Positions 10,003 through 21,250 of a DNA stretch of 64,000 nucleotides are shown one piece after another. The stretch's first letter is position 1, and every line of letters begins with the position of its first letter. The notes beneath the pieces were generated by a model, which was not told where the DNA came from, ran no database searches, and saw nothing but the letters and a program-made list of their open reading frames with translations. The translations under genes were made by a program, and so were the position numbers. Source of the DNA: Endomychus coccineus (Eukaryota; Arthropoda; Insecta; Coleoptera; Endomychidae); contig OY294068.1 of NCBI GenBank assembly GCA_958510875.1, positions 162,538,388-162,602,387 on the forward strand, read 5' to 3'.

Positions 10003-12766
10003 CAACTTTCTTTTCATTTGCAATTTAGGTTGGGACGTGGAATTTTTTTTCTGCATGCATTTTATTCAATTATTATCCTTCCTAAACTATTCCCTGTTTA
10101 CGTGTTTATTCCTTGAACGAAAGAAAAGCGACTACTGTTGATGCGCAGTCACATATAAAGTACCAAGTTTCTAGAAGTTTATCTGAGAATTCCTAATAAA
10201 TTTGCTTTCGGCGATTTCAATAAATGTTTGTTAATCGATGTTTTCCCCCTAAAACAAATTACGGTGTTAGCGAAACTACAGTTGCATTTATTTATTTAAT
10301 TAATGAAAATCAAAATATTATTTTGTCTAAGAGTTGTATGTTATTATTTCATGTTATTTTATATTTATATTTAATTAATTACATATCTTCGTTGTTTGAA
10401 TATTTCATTTACTTCTGATCTTGAGTGCGAATTCAATTTCGTTGTTATTATTTGGTAGTTTTCCTTTTTAAAAAGTGATTAAGTACAAATACTTAATTCA
10501 CTAGTAGAATTTGATTAATTATTCAAAAATGGTCATAGAAAAAATTTCGCTAGTATGTATATAATTTAATGATTATAAATTATTCAAATATGATCACAAG
10601 AAAGCACTTATATGAAAACAAAAACTTTCCAAAATGCATACAAAATTCAAGTTACACTCAAGATTTAAAGTAGGTATAAATATTAACATAAGAATGAATA
10701 ACATGAAATAATAAAACACCACTAATTTATTCAATGGAACATAATTCAAAGTGCCTACTAATTAAATTTAAATAATATATAAACATCAGTTTCATTATTG
10801 TGATAAAACATCATCATACAAAGTAATTCAAAACCTGCTATGAAAAATTTGCTGATTTCAAAGGAGGTTGCAAATGGACTATCAGAAAGCCGTTTCGATA
10901 CCTCGCTACCTATACTCATTTTGTACAAGGTTAATTAATTCGAGACGGACTTGAAGTACTTAAAATTGTTACTATTGATTGATAATTTCCCTTACTATGG
11001 AAGGGGTTGCAAATTGATGCATATATGTTATACTAAACATACCATCACTGTCAAGATTTGCGGAATTTAATGGGGTAAAACTTCGAATAACAATAACTAA
11101 TTCTAATTTTTCATAATATAATGTTGAAGAAATGTTACAAATTAGCCATGTTGCACACATTCATCGCCTCAAATGGTTTGTCAGTTTGCAAATTGGTAAA
11201 AATTTTTTAACATTCGTTAGGAATTGATATGTTAATACATGAAAAAAATGTTTATCGCTGCTATTTGCAAATCTAATAGGAACCGCAATGGTATTTTGTG
11301 AATATAAATTATGTTGAATAATAAAAATAAATAAATAAAATTGTTTTCAAATATACCAAAGCGTTTCTACCTAAGTTTTTTTTTATTGCAATTTTCATCT
11401 GAAATTTTTTTTCAATAAAAAAAAGTATTTTTCATAAAATTAAAATATCCCCCACAAAGATTTAAAGAATAATTAAATAAAATTAATTTCTTACAAACTA
11501 ATAAAAACCATAACATTTTAATAAATTCATTATTTAAATTTTATTTTTATTTAATTAAGTTACTTATAAAAGATTAGAATAAAAATTGCAAGACTATACT
11601 TTGAAAATTTCATCTGGAAAACGACAAACATGAAAAATTTTTACACAAATAAAACTTTATTTACTAATAAGAAATGAATAAACATTTTTTTCATTTATTT
11701 TCAAATTTATGAAAATAGTTAAATTAAAATTATGCAATAAAAACAATTTGGCTGTCCTAAAAGAAGCTTGTGAAATGTTATATATGCTAAAATTAAGAAT
11801 GAAATGTTGTATCCTTCAACTGGCATATCAGCGGTAGCATTAAATTGGCCTCCTCTCTGATAGGGTTATTTATTTTAATCAATTTGTTGGAGGTGCATCG
11901 CCCAACTAAAGTTCAGTAAATCTTTCTCCTGTTTTTCCACCAATTAGTACTCCATACAAGGGAGCATATACATTTTTGATAATTTTTTCGTCTTAATTTC
12001 GTGTTGAAGGTAACATTTGAGATAATTTTCTATTCAATACTACATAACACCAAAGTAATTAGGCTTCTAACCTTGACTAATTGGACGCGAAATCGGCCAT
12101 AGTTTACACATAAACAACCATTGTCTTTGTTGTTTCTCACGACAGTATATATTCCTTCACTTGTTTCATTGTTAATACGTTTGTTGTTTTAATGTGGAGT
12201 TCTGACAGTAAAAAGATGATTAGCTCTTATAATATAATAGACTTTTCTTTATGATTTAAAACGATCCATTTTCACTTAATTTGGTGCGAAGTGTTTCGTG
12301 CGCACTGGTGAAAGATGTCTTTGTTTAATATATTGTACGTGGCTTTATATCAATAAACTGACGCATATACAATCCAGTCCTCTAATATTAATAAAATTAA
12401 TGAAAGGTAACAAAAGGTTTATTACACGTATATGTTTGTAATAAGCGTATACGATGTGATTGGTTACGTGACGTTAATCACGCCAATTCTAACTGTCATT
12501 TATTGTAGTTATAATTTTGAAAACCGTGCTATTTCGCAGTACCGTCGATATTGATTACAAATTTAGCATTGCGTTCTCTATCGGGTTTCAACATTTAAAA
12601 TATCGTTCTTTCTTCGAAATATTCTAAAGATTGTAATTCTTGAATCACATTTTCGTTTTATTCAATAATAACAATTTGAATGAATACGGTTCTAGCTCAA
12701 CAGTCCTAATTTTTGATCAGTGCGGGCAAAAAGTTAGGTAATCTCATAAATAAATAATAAAGTGAT
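10003..12766. other. AT-rich DNA without genes
   Basis: Very AT-rich, especially 11330-11760 with long A and T runs. A 50-bp scrap at 10255-10305 (GGTGTTAGCGAAACTACAGT) matches the region downstream of the PLE-C ORF near 29227. No other repeat end or coding sequence is recognised. Confidence 0.45.
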
Positions 12767-12767
12767 G

Positions 12768-13053
12768 GTTACGACGTTCCGGGATTGTGAGGGCATTCTT
12801 CTTGCAGACTTTGAAGAACGCAATACCACAATCAAAGGGACATATTATGGAACCTTCCTACACAAATTACGATGAATTATTCAAGAGAAAATACGTGGAG
12901 ACCTTACCAGAGGCGTGTGTTTGTTGGACGACAATGCAGTCGTGTATATTACTGGAATTACGGGAAACGATATCCGGGAATTTGGTCTTGAACAATTCGA
13001 TCACCCTCCATATAGTCCAGATATGACCCCCAAAGAATATTACCTGCTCTGAA
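12768..13053 (+). pseudogene. Mariner transposase fragment (second half, decayed)
   Basis: Across frames the sequence reads FRDCEGILLADF, TTIKGTYYGTFL, GVCLLDDNAVV, then FDHPPYSPDMTPKEYYLL. This is the central and C-terminal catalytic part of a mariner transposase, ending in the YSPDLAPSDYYLF-type block. The usual QDNAPAH is altered to LDDNAVV, and the catalytic aspartate of PSD has become glutamate (PKE). There are frame changes near 12860-12900 and no TIRs. It is a dead fragment of a different mariner from the copy at 36546. Confidence 0.7.
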
Positions 13054-13146
13054 AAAGACTACTTTTGTATCAGTTTGATAATGGCACTTCGGTGTTCAAA
13101 CTACAGTAACATTTTCAAGTTATTTTTAAAAGTAGTCAAAGCATCT

Positions 13147-13268
13147 AGTCTGCCCTGAAGATGGTTGGCGAAACGTCGGCGTTAAATCGTGCTATTGTGC
13201 CGCGGAATCTATCCGGAAGCAAAATTTCAAGATTAGCCATCCGTGGAAGTCTACTATTCAAGATATTT
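13147..13268 (+). mobile_element. PLE family B terminal fragment with shortened ribozyme core
   Basis: Shares GTTGGCGAAACGTCGGC, CGCGGAAT, CATCCGGAAG-like and GGAAGTCTACTATTCAAGAT blocks with 9762-10002 and 16711-16830. CTGAAGA is at 13155-13161 and GAAA at 13170-13173, but the stem II segment between them is only TGGTTGGC, so the helix is lost. Here stem III is a clean CG-TCGG-CG followed by GTT, which suggests the original arrangement of the family. Confidence 0.65.
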
Positions 13269-14137
13269 TAATAACCATCGAAATGGTGATGCAAGTATTG
13301 AGATTTTTTGAGTAATTAAAGATTGTGTAGGTGTACATGTAGATTATGTAATAAATAAATTACTTTGAGAAAACAGTTAATTTGAATACTTCGAGCAATA
13401 TTTATGAATACCTAAAGATTGTTTTATTAATGACGTTAACGACCGATTTGCGTTCATGTAAGTCAAACACTTTTAGATCCCATGAGTAATAGTTACGCTT
13501 CCAATCTTTCTTGCAAACGACATGCAAGTAATTCCGACAGTTCATTACGCTCAGACTTCCTTCTTATAAATCAACAGGATATCTCGTCCCAATCCAAACA
13601 TTTCCAGGTAATGCATTCAGTTTTGTGTACCATAGGCTTTCCAACTTATAACTCTCACCATAGCTCCATCCGTCCTCGAAAATTGTGTGGTTAATTCTGA
13701 CAATTTCCATGTTGTAAATTTTGTTCAACATACTATGAAATAAAGAGCTTACTTACTTTTGTATTACCAAATATAAACACATTACTTATGGTATTGAATT
13801 CACTGAGAAAGAAAATTGTTTTGAAAGGATTCTTTTCGGTTACATCTTGTATATATTTTACAAGAGGGTTCATAAATGATATAAAAAGTAAAACAGATAA
13901 CTAAACTTCAAATACAGGTATGAAAAACGTCAGAAGAGAAAGAATATAGCTAGAAAATTAGACATGGTTAATTTTTTAGAAACTTAAAACAAAAAGTTTC
14001 AGTCCGTCTTGTTTAAATTTAATTTTATAAAGCTTAAGTTGTTACCGAGAAGTACTTTTTTATTAGAATCACGAAGCCTCACCGAATAAAAAAGTCTGAT
14101 GTTTCATCTGTAGCACAAATGCATTTGGAAGCAGTTT
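13269..14137. other. Unassigned DNA
   Basis: A 70-codon plus ORF (13482-13694, serine-rich) has no recognised domain. No repeat ends are seen. Confidence 0.35.
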
Positions 14138-14820
14138 TTGACATTTTGTGAAGAGCGAAAATATGAATTTCTTGAGCAGACTTTGAACGAACACTTGGCA
14201 AATATCCTCACAGATTCGGCTTTCAACATGAAGCGAGCTAATGGCAACGATTATAAAGAAGACGATTTGGAATATTTCCGCAAAGCTTCTCCAGAAAAAG
14301 TACTGAAGATTTTAATCGGAAAATAAACCCATTCAAAGAGTTTTGAGGATACCAGAAAGGTACGTGCGACCAAAAGAAGAGAGCTACAATCGCTTCCAGA
14401 GAAAAGAAAATTCAGTTCTGCAGCTTCGACAACTGAAGAGATCAGCAAGTATGTTGAAAACTATAACGAAAACTAACCGGACAGCTTATAAAAAAGTTCT
14501 ACTAGATTTCTGCCGTCCAGCTCACGTGGCGTGGCAAGGAAGCAACCTTCTGCCTAGTAGAATTTTTTAAGAACGAAGTTGACATGTATGGTGAACTTAC
14601 CTCTATTGAATACAACACCATATTCTCAAAAACTACACAGGACGGAGAAAAACATCATACCAATGCATCGGACAAAGAATGTTAAGACAAGTGTCCAGTG
14701 TGTTTACTACAGAAAATATTAAGCAAAAGAACGCCAAATATCAAAACGAATCGATTGTTCTTAACACCAAATCCGGATTGGAAGAAGGCAGGTATTTGGT
14801 ACAATGGAACTCAGTAAGTG
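14138..14820 (+). pseudogene. Unrecognised coding-like relic
   Basis: Two plus-strand ORFs, 14138-14326 (EERKYEFLEQTLNEHLANIL) and 14343-14570 (KEESYNRFQRKENSVLQL), are followed by broken frames with TKSGLEEGRYLVQWNS near 14770-14820. The composition is charged and protein-like, with a richer base mix than flanking DNA. No family is recognised. It may be a decayed retroelement or host gene fragment. Confidence 0.25.
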
Positions 14821-15114
14821 GACAGGTCTAGGCGCGCAAAGTATTGGGATTGCTATCAATCATTCAAATCTTTCCTCCGCTGTAAGCAATTTAACAAAAT
14901 CTGGAGCCATCTTACAATAAATTATTTAAATTGCTGATCATTCTTCAAGTGAGTCTCTCAAACCATACCTAAAGCTAAGCAAAATACCGGTAGCTGAAGC
15001 TCATCGACAGATAACAATGATCAAACATTACTTACAATAATTGTACGTTCAATGTTAATACAGAATAAATAATAAATATAATAATTATTATTATCGTTCT
15101 ATTCATTATACATT
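14821..15114. other. Unassigned DNA
   Basis: AT-rich, with an AATAATTATTATTATC run at 15079-15094. No gene or repeat end is seen. Confidence 0.3.
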
Positions 15115-15425
15115 CATTTGGATTGGAAAAAACCATGTAAAATTTTAAGTTATTAACCGTTTTCAACCAATTTTTTTTAATTATCAAGTTATGGAAGGTC
15201 CTACCAGGGGACAAAATTTAAAATGTTATCCTAATTTTCAGGGCATACTACGATACTTTTTTGTTGTCTAAAATTGAGAATTTTTATTAGCGATTTTTTA
15301 TTTAAAAAATTACCTACAAATAGCTGTGACCGAAATTTCATGAACATATATTCATTAATAACAAAGTTACGGCAACTTAAAATTCGAAAACTCACTAAGC
15401 ACTAACAGTCGCACTGTATCAACAG
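15115..15425. repeat. MITE, uninterrupted copy
   Basis: Matches in inverse orientation the two halves at 16635-16710 and 17763-18040. Shared blocks include CGAAAACTCACTAAGCACTAACAGT, AACAAAGTTACGG, TTTCATGAACATATATTC and the edge near TTTTACATGG and GATTGGAAAAAACC. This copy shows the sequence without the PLE insert. Non-coding. Confidence 0.65.
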
Positions 15426-15459
15426 ATAGCCATGGAATTTTTTTAAAATTAATAATATA

Positions 15460-16100
15460 AAGATTCTTGACCCAGTATGAATTTAAATAAAAATTCTCGG
15501 GAAATAGGTCACAATAACACTCTGTTTTAAATTTTCCTCTTTACGTACGTTTCGGTCTCACGACCTTCATCAGAAGACTTATTATGTAAAAAGGGGTTAA
15601 TTAAAACTAATTAGCACAAGCGTCCATATCGCACAATTTTCAATCAAAAAGCCCACGCCGTCGAAACGAACAGAACCACGAATAATCGAAAATTGTATCG
15701 TCAATATTAAAGTATAATTTTTTGTAACAAGAATCCACTGTTCAGTAAAATTCTCATAATATACAAACGCATATTGCTATGGTCTCAAAGCAACTGAAGT
15801 TCGAAGCTATTTGTTGATATTTACTCAAAACCAGATGTAGATTTATGACGTACTTGAAAAGGTTTTAGACCTGCAATTGGAATTTACTTTAAGCGTTCTT
15901 CCTAAAATATACTTTTAACATTATAAAGACGCATGTAGGAATCTGACTCAATCCCTGAATATCATTCCTAAGTTCACAGAATTGGAATCCCGTTTTATGT
16001 GAATCATCTCCAGGATAGATCTTTTATAATAATTGGTTTCTTTAGTTAAAATATTAATTTATTTAAAATTAATTGTAACAATAAACCACCACTAGATGAA
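15460..16100 (-). mobile_element. PLE family A 3' part and terminal repeat
   Basis: Read on the minus strand, 16100-15940 gives KETNYYKRSILEMIHIKRD in broken frames, the same GIY-YIG tail as at 1-272. The terminal repeat follows, with the AGTGGATTCTTG, GACG(G)CGTGGGC, hammerhead, GTGACCTATTTCCCGAGAAT and GGGTCAAGAATC blocks. It is 5' truncated within the nuclease domain. Confidence 0.7.
15536..15580 (-). ncRNA. Hammerhead ribozyme motif (PLE-A copy 3)
   Basis: On the minus strand: AAGTCTT (15580-15574), CTGATGA (15573-15567), an extra A, GGTC-GTGA-GACC, GAAA, CGTACG and GTA. The core and stem II are perfect. Stem I pairs only four bases because the 3' side is AAGAGG instead of AAGACG. The extra base is A here and T in other copies, so its presence is conserved but its identity is not. 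Confidence 0.7.
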
Positions 16101-16634
16101 TAAAAGGTTTAAAATAGCATACTGATTTCATGAAAGTAACGGATATAACTTTACACCCAATTAACTAATAATTATACCTAATCCAATTTAAATCTTAGTT
16201 GCCATGAAAATGGTGTTACTGTTTGTGAAAGATTTCAGTGTCAATGTAAATTTATGCATACTATCGGAAAGAATATTTACTTACAGTTCTTTTAATTATT
16301 TTGTCATTGTTGTAAAATTAAGTGTGAGAGAAAATTGAAATTGTACGTCTTTTATGAAAAAAAAATGACGATAGACGTTCGTATAGAGTTTTTATGAAAG
16401 ACATGCAGAAGATGGTGGATTAGTAGGGGCACTAGGATCTAAAGTAAAATTTTGCACTAAATTAAAATATTTTAATAATTATTAAGTTGAATTTGTTATT
16501 CAGATTTGTTAATAGTTAATTGGGTGTAAAGTTAAATGTATTTCCGTTACTCATTAAATATTTATGCTGTTTTAAACATTTTGTTCATCCAGTGATTTAT
16601 TGTAACAATTAATGAAACAAAAAATAATTTACGT
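16101..16634. other. Unassigned AT-rich DNA
   Basis: No ORF of note. An imperfect inverted relation exists between GTTACTTTACACCCAATTAAC-like sequence at 16138-16165 and GTTAATTGGGTGTAAAGTTA near 16516, with TTTTAGAT flanks, suggesting a degraded foldback of about 400 bp. Confidence 0.35.
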
Positions 16635-16710
16635 GACTATCTGTTGATACAGGATGTTCTTTTCTGACTGTTAGTTTAGTGAGTTTTCGAATTATAAGTT
16701 GTCTTAACTT

Positions 16711-17762
16711 TATATTGAATAGTAGACTTCCGCGGATAGCTAATCTTGAAAAATCTTGGCTCGACTTGATGCCGACGTTTCGCCAACCATTACAGGTGGC
16801 ATCTTCAGGGCAGGCTTGGGACTTGAACTGAAAATGGTTCTACTGGTTTCTGTAGCCGTATTTATTGTAGGAAAAATCCTTCACTCTACACAGTTTACTG
16901 TATTTATTCCGGTGGTTAACTCCGTTCCGGCACCTGACCTTGCCGTTGTGTGATCATGTGCGAAGTGGAATTTTCGAGGATGGGTTTCCAAATGTTGTGA
17001 AGGTAATATCCTGAGTTACGATTCAGATTATTTGGACGTCTTAGGATTTCTATAGCTTCATGGATTTTTCGCTGATAGAAGTTTGGGGCTCGGTCTAGGA
17101 TTCTAGTATCTTCAAAAAGGATTTGATGATTAGTGTCAAATTTGTGTTCCGCAAGTGCAGATCTACTGGTGTCACGAAGCTTTGTACAGCGCTCATGTTC
17201 TTTCACACGAGTAGCTACTGTACGACTTGTTTCACCAATGTAGACTTTACCGCAAGAACAAGGAATGCTATGAACACCTTCTAAGTGAAGAGGAGGAAGG
17301 GGATCTTTGTGTTAGGTTTGTGAAACTGAGATAATTATGGAAGTGTGGAAAACCGGGTAGAATTATTATGTTTTTTGAGAATTTTGGATATTCGATCTGT
17401 TACATTTTCAATATATGGAAGATAGGCAGTGGATAAAGCAGGCGGGGGGTGGGGGGGTTACGGCTAAGGTCGGTTTGAATTTAAGGATTGAGGTTGAAAT
17501 AAGGTGACAGCTCTGTGGACCAAGGAGTTTATGACAGACTGCTTTTGGGCAGGTGGTGGGAAACACCATTGAGGTATCTATCGGTATGAGTGGGTTTTCG
17601 ATACACAGAATGTCCTGAAGTACCGTCAGTCTGTCGACTAACCTTGCGATTCGACTTCCTTGGTGAAAAGGATATTGGGATGTAATGAATTTAAATGATT
17701 GAGGAAGGGAACAAGCTTTTCGCAACCATGTTGCCAAATAACAAAAGTGTCGCCGACATATC
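16711..17762 (-). pseudogene. PLE family B reverse transcriptase and GIY-YIG, decayed
   Basis: Read on the minus strand from 17762: the RT block RYVGDTFVIWQHG (catalytic YVDD changed to YVGD), then [23 protein letters not shown], a frame break, [14 protein letters not shown] in another frame, a GIY-YIG core SCGKVYIGETSRTVATRV near 17255-17215, and the tail KEHERCTKL, FDTNHQILFEDT, HEAIEILRR (16916-17206). It ends in the family B terminal repeat at 16711-16850. Loss of a catalytic aspartate and several frameshifts make it dead. It is 5' truncated in the RT palm and lies between 11-bp target duplications inside a MITE. Confidence 0.85.
16763..16815 (-). ncRNA. Hammerhead-like motif, family B (copy 2)
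   Basis: Same core as at 9841-9893. CTGAAGA is at 16808-16802 on the minus strand, then GCCACC-TGTAAT-GGTTGGC, GAAA at 16781-16778 and CGTCGGC. It lies in the terminal repeat of the PLE-B copy that still has coding remnants, which ties the motif to that family. Confidence 0.5.
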
Positions 17763-18040
17763 TGTCTTAACTTCGTTATTAATAAATTTATTTTTATGAA
17801 ATTTTGGTGACAGCTATTTGGAGCCACTCTGAATCCAGTGGCGTAGTAATTTTTTAATTCATTTTCTTCTACGAAGAAGTATCGTAGGATGCCCTGAAAA
17901 TTAGAATAAACATTTTGTTTTGTTGTAGTAGTAGACCTTTCATTACTTGACAATTAATAAAAAACGTTGGTTGGAATCGCTTCAAAACTTAAAATTTTAC
18001 AGAGGTGTTTCCAATCTAAATGGGTCACACTGTATAATCG

Positions 18041-18805
18041 TAACGAAAAAATATTCAATTATACTCCTCACTCGACGTATATCCGTGTTTCGCAGAATAC
18101 GTCTCATGACTTGGAAGTATAATAGATTATTTCCTATGCTCTTGTGATTTTAAAACTGAATATATGGCTAGGCTCCTCCAAAACCATCTCATTGTAGGTA
18201 TATTATCCCAAAATAACGAGTGAACGTTGATCATATATTTTCGTTCGATCAATCAACCTAAAATTTGTAAGACTTGTATACTTCCTTTGTGTAAGGTGTA
18301 GAACTTCACATACTGATTTTAATTTTCACTTGCTTGATTTGCATCTTGTTAATCTAGCTCGATTTGAATGGCTCGCCACAGAACTAAAATCGATTCAGGT
18401 CAGCTCAGAGAGGTCTTTGTTAAAGCTAGTTATTCTGTTTTTCGAATGGTCACGAACGTGTGCGGTGAAGTAAACAATAAGGCGACTGATACGCCGGAGA
18501 AAGTAAAAGTTTTCGAACGGCTTCTTACTTCGGACGCAGCAATTCGCCTATGTCGTTAAAATTCCATACTTGTACGACTTTGTCACAGCGTCGTGTAAAT
18601 GTGGTCATTTATCACAATACCCGAAGTATTCACTTTCGTTTACATTTCAAACATAATAGTTTTATACGTAGAGCGTCTTTGATAAGTTCAACTTACAGTC
18701 AGAATACTGAAATGAAAACACGGATTAATTTAAAACCATTAAAGTCCAAGAGTTAGGTGAATGAAATATAGGAATAATAAGCGGACATTTTTTGTAACGG
18801 CCCTT
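18041..18805. other. Unassigned DNA with a small GC-richer ORF
   Basis: Holds the ORF at 18368-18559 and otherwise no recognisable element. Confidence 0.35.
18368..18559 (+). CDS. Unrecognised 63-residue ORF
   Basis: ATG-started, less AT-rich than its surroundings, reading MARHRTKIDSGQLREVF, then FRMVTNVCGEVNN and DTPEKVKVFERLL. No domain is recognised and no splice sites or promoter can be argued. It could be a small gene, a repeat fragment or chance. Confidence 0.2.
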   Translation: MARHRTKIDSGQLREVFVKASYSVFRMVTNVCGEVNNKATDTPEKVKVFERLLTSDAAIRLCR

Positions 18806-19010
18806 TCTCATCCGAGGGTGCGTTCGCCCTGGGGATTGGTCAAAATGACTGAATTTAACTTTTTTTGATAATAAAAACTTTCTGTAAAGGTTCATCGTCT
18901 TATTTGGAACCCAAATATGAGAGTAAACCAAAAGCTCAAGAGAAGGCAAAAGCGAACACCCTCTAAATTTATGGTTTTAGAGGTATGCTTCATGTCATAA
19001 AAAGACTTGG

Positions 19011-21040
19011 TATTATTATTATTGTTATTATTATCAACGAGGGGAGAGAGGAAAAGTCGATAAGGTTCCCCTCTGTCTTGGCCGAGTCTCTTTGCATCCC
19101 TTATCACCTTATTGATCGGTTCCCACTAAAGAGTGTTCACCAAGCTTCCAAGGTTGATGGAAGCTGTGCCCACTGAAGTGCTCTGCGTCTTGATAGAATC
19201 AGTTTTTTGTTTTGCGTAGAAGAGGGGACATCTTTCATCTATGCCTCGAGTACCGGTGCCCCCGGGTGTGCCTGATTCTTACCGACTAAAGCCGTCCCCC
19301 ATTCCTTCAGAGGGTGCCCCACTGCACTGCGGTCATTATATTCCTACTATGCCCTCACATATTCCTCACATCTCCTCATCGGTCCGGTGTATTCGATGAA
19401 TTTTAGTAGCCTGATATAGGGGATATTTGTGATGTCCTCGGGTGTTGTTGAATCGTCCCCAAGGTATGTTCGTCAACCAATCGTGTATGCCGTGCACTGA
19501 CACAGCACATGTGTGTTTCTTCTTGCCCGCCGCAGAACCATCGTGCAAAGATGTTTGTGCATGGGGCGTGTCCGGTCAGAAATGCAACAAGATTTCTTAT
19601 TTCTTGTCTGCCGAACGTAGATTTTTCACTAGTTGCTGCTGGAAGCTTAGTCGCTTTGAGTGCGACATACGGGGCAGTTCACTTCAATAGTCACGGTACT
19701 CTGACCTGAGCCATTATTGGATTACAGCTTTCGCTGTGGCATGAGAAATGAGTTGGCTCTGGTCCAATCAGGGGTTGTTACGCCCCCGTTTAAGCGAGTG
19801 CGACGGCAGTTTCAGTCCCTTCACGCCCGGTTTCCTCAGACGCTCAAACGAGTTTCCTCTATTAGGATTCTTCACTAGCTCCTTTACACAATCGAGTACA
19901 CATTGTGAGGTGATTGTGTATGTATGTGCTAGTTGAACGGTCCATGTCCCGTTTGCATCTGTGTCAGCAATTTGGCATTTTCCTCACTTGCTGAGACCAG
20001 TTTTTTCCTAATGTGCAATCCAATTAGTGCTTTAGACTGTCTGCAACCGTTCACCTGTTGCTACTCTTTCGAGGATCGGATGGTCTCATTTTTCTTACTC
20101 TTCGAGACGCCCACTGCTGGTTCAGGTCCTGTTAGGGATTCTATGGCCCCTAGTTTTCAAAGTTCATCGTCTATGTCGTTTCCCTTTATACCAGAGTGAA
20201 TGGGGACCCAGAATAGGGTGTTAGTTTTCGTCTCCGCTAAGGTTCTTTAGCGTGTTAATGTAATGCTACACGAGCTTCGATTTTATTTTCCCGCTGTAAC
20301 CAAAGCAGCAAAAGCTGCTTTGCTGTCTGTGCATATGATCATGGGGTTTTGCGATCATTCTTCAAGCCCTGTTTGGACACAGCGCGTTATAGCCAGTATT
20401 TCCGCTTGGAGGATACTAGCGTGTTTGTCTAGAGGTATGATAATACCTTTGCCTAGGGACGTTTACGGTATATCTTTCCATGGTTTCTGGCTCCATCAGT
20501 GATACAGACTTCACCTTTGGTTGGTATTAAACCTAATAAATTTCTTCTCTTGGAAACTTGTTTTATCGAGCTTTGCTATTATTTTCCTGTTATACTTACC
20601 CAAAGCAGGAAGAACTGCTTTGCTGCCTGTGCATATGCGAATGTCGTTTTGCGTTTATTCTTCAAGTCCTGTTTGAGCACAGCGCGTTATAGCCAGTATT
20701 TCCGCTTGGAGGATAATAGCGTATTTGTCCAGAGGTATGATAATACCTTTCCATGGTTTCTGATTCCATCAGTGAACCAGATTTCACCTTTAGTTGGTAT
20801 TAAACATAATACAATTATTCTCTTGGAACCTTATTCTATTGAGCTTCGATATTATTTTCCCGCTATACCCAAAGTAGCAAGAGCTGCTTCTCTGCCTGTG
20901 CATATGCTCATGTGGTTTTGCGTTCTTCTTCAAGCCCTGTTCGGATACAGCGCGTTATAGCCAGTATTTCCGCTTGGAGGATAATAGCGTGTTTGTCCAG
21001 AGGTATGATAATACCTTTGCCTGCACGTTGCCTGCTCTTA
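19011..21040 (-). pseudogene. R1/I-type LINE 3' part: RNase H, zinc knuckle, 3' UTR
   Basis: On the minus strand the RNase H region reads IIIPLDKHASILQAEILAIT and IICTDSKAAFAALVTAG (near 20470-20290), in a frame broken by stops. The C-terminal region near 19640-19370 gives RQEIRNLVAFLTGHAPC and GGQEETHMCCVSAR, the conserved end of R1/I-like LINE ORF2 with its cysteine knuckle. A 3' UTR follows and ends in a TAATAATAA-type tail at 19035-19011. No RT remains. The RNase H segment is tandemly triplicated. Confidence 0.75.
20272..21028 (-). repeat. Tandem triplication of a LINE RNase H segment
   Basis: Three consecutive copies (about 20272-20568, 20569-20840, 20841-21028) share CAGCGCGTTATAGCCAGTAT, TTCCGCTTGGAGGAT, AGAGGTATGATAATACCTTT and GCCTGTGCATATG blocks. 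Copy 2 lacks the CCTAGGGACGTTTACGG piece and copy 3 is cut short. Each covers the core of RNase H on the minus strand. Differences among copies show the duplication is old. Confidence 0.8.
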
Positions 21041-21250
21041 TTATGTCATGAAGCATACCGTAATTTTCGAGGGTGTCAACTTTTAGCCCACATCCAGGGC
21101 AAGTGGCAGCTTTTGTTTTTCTCTTATATTTGGTCCAAAACAACAAAATGAGCTTTTACAGAAAGTTCTTATTATCAAAAAAGTTGAGAATAAATTTGGT
21201 CACTTTGCCAATTCCCTAGGGTGAATGCACCCTCAGGCGAAAAAACCGCA

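Larger units (their letters stand above)
16635..18040. repeat. MITE split by a PLE-B insertion
   Basis: The left half (16635-16710) and right half (17763-18040) together rebuild the MITE seen whole at 15115-15425. Its ends are TACAGGATGTTC-like on the left and GGGTCACACTGTA on the right. The direct repeat TGTCTTAACTT at 16700-16710 and 17763-17773 is the target duplication made when the PLE arrived. Confidence 0.7.
18806..21250. repeat. Inverted repeat arms flanking a LINE remnant
   Basis: The arms 18806-19010 and about 21041-21250 are reverse complements, sharing GAGGGTGC(G/A)TTC(G/A)CCCT, TTTTTTGATAATAA(A/G)AACTTTCTGTAAA, ACCAAATATGAGAG-like and GGTATGCTTCATGTCATAA blocks. Between them is a 5'-truncated LINE in minus orientation whose (TAA)n tail abuts the left arm. 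Either the LINE inserted at the centre of a foldback, or the arms arose together with the insertion. Confidence 0.6.

Noticed and set aside
17439..17458. G-quadruplex in GGGGGGTGGGGGGG
   Set aside because: It lies inside decayed PLE coding sequence and only two G runs are present; a similar run at 24274-24289 lies in a LINE relic. No independent support.
17408..17953. 181-codon minus ORF as a novel protein
   Set aside because: It is mostly a wrong-frame reading of the PLE-B reverse transcriptase (true frame gives RYVGDTFVIW and VYRKPTHTD) and extends into the MITE.
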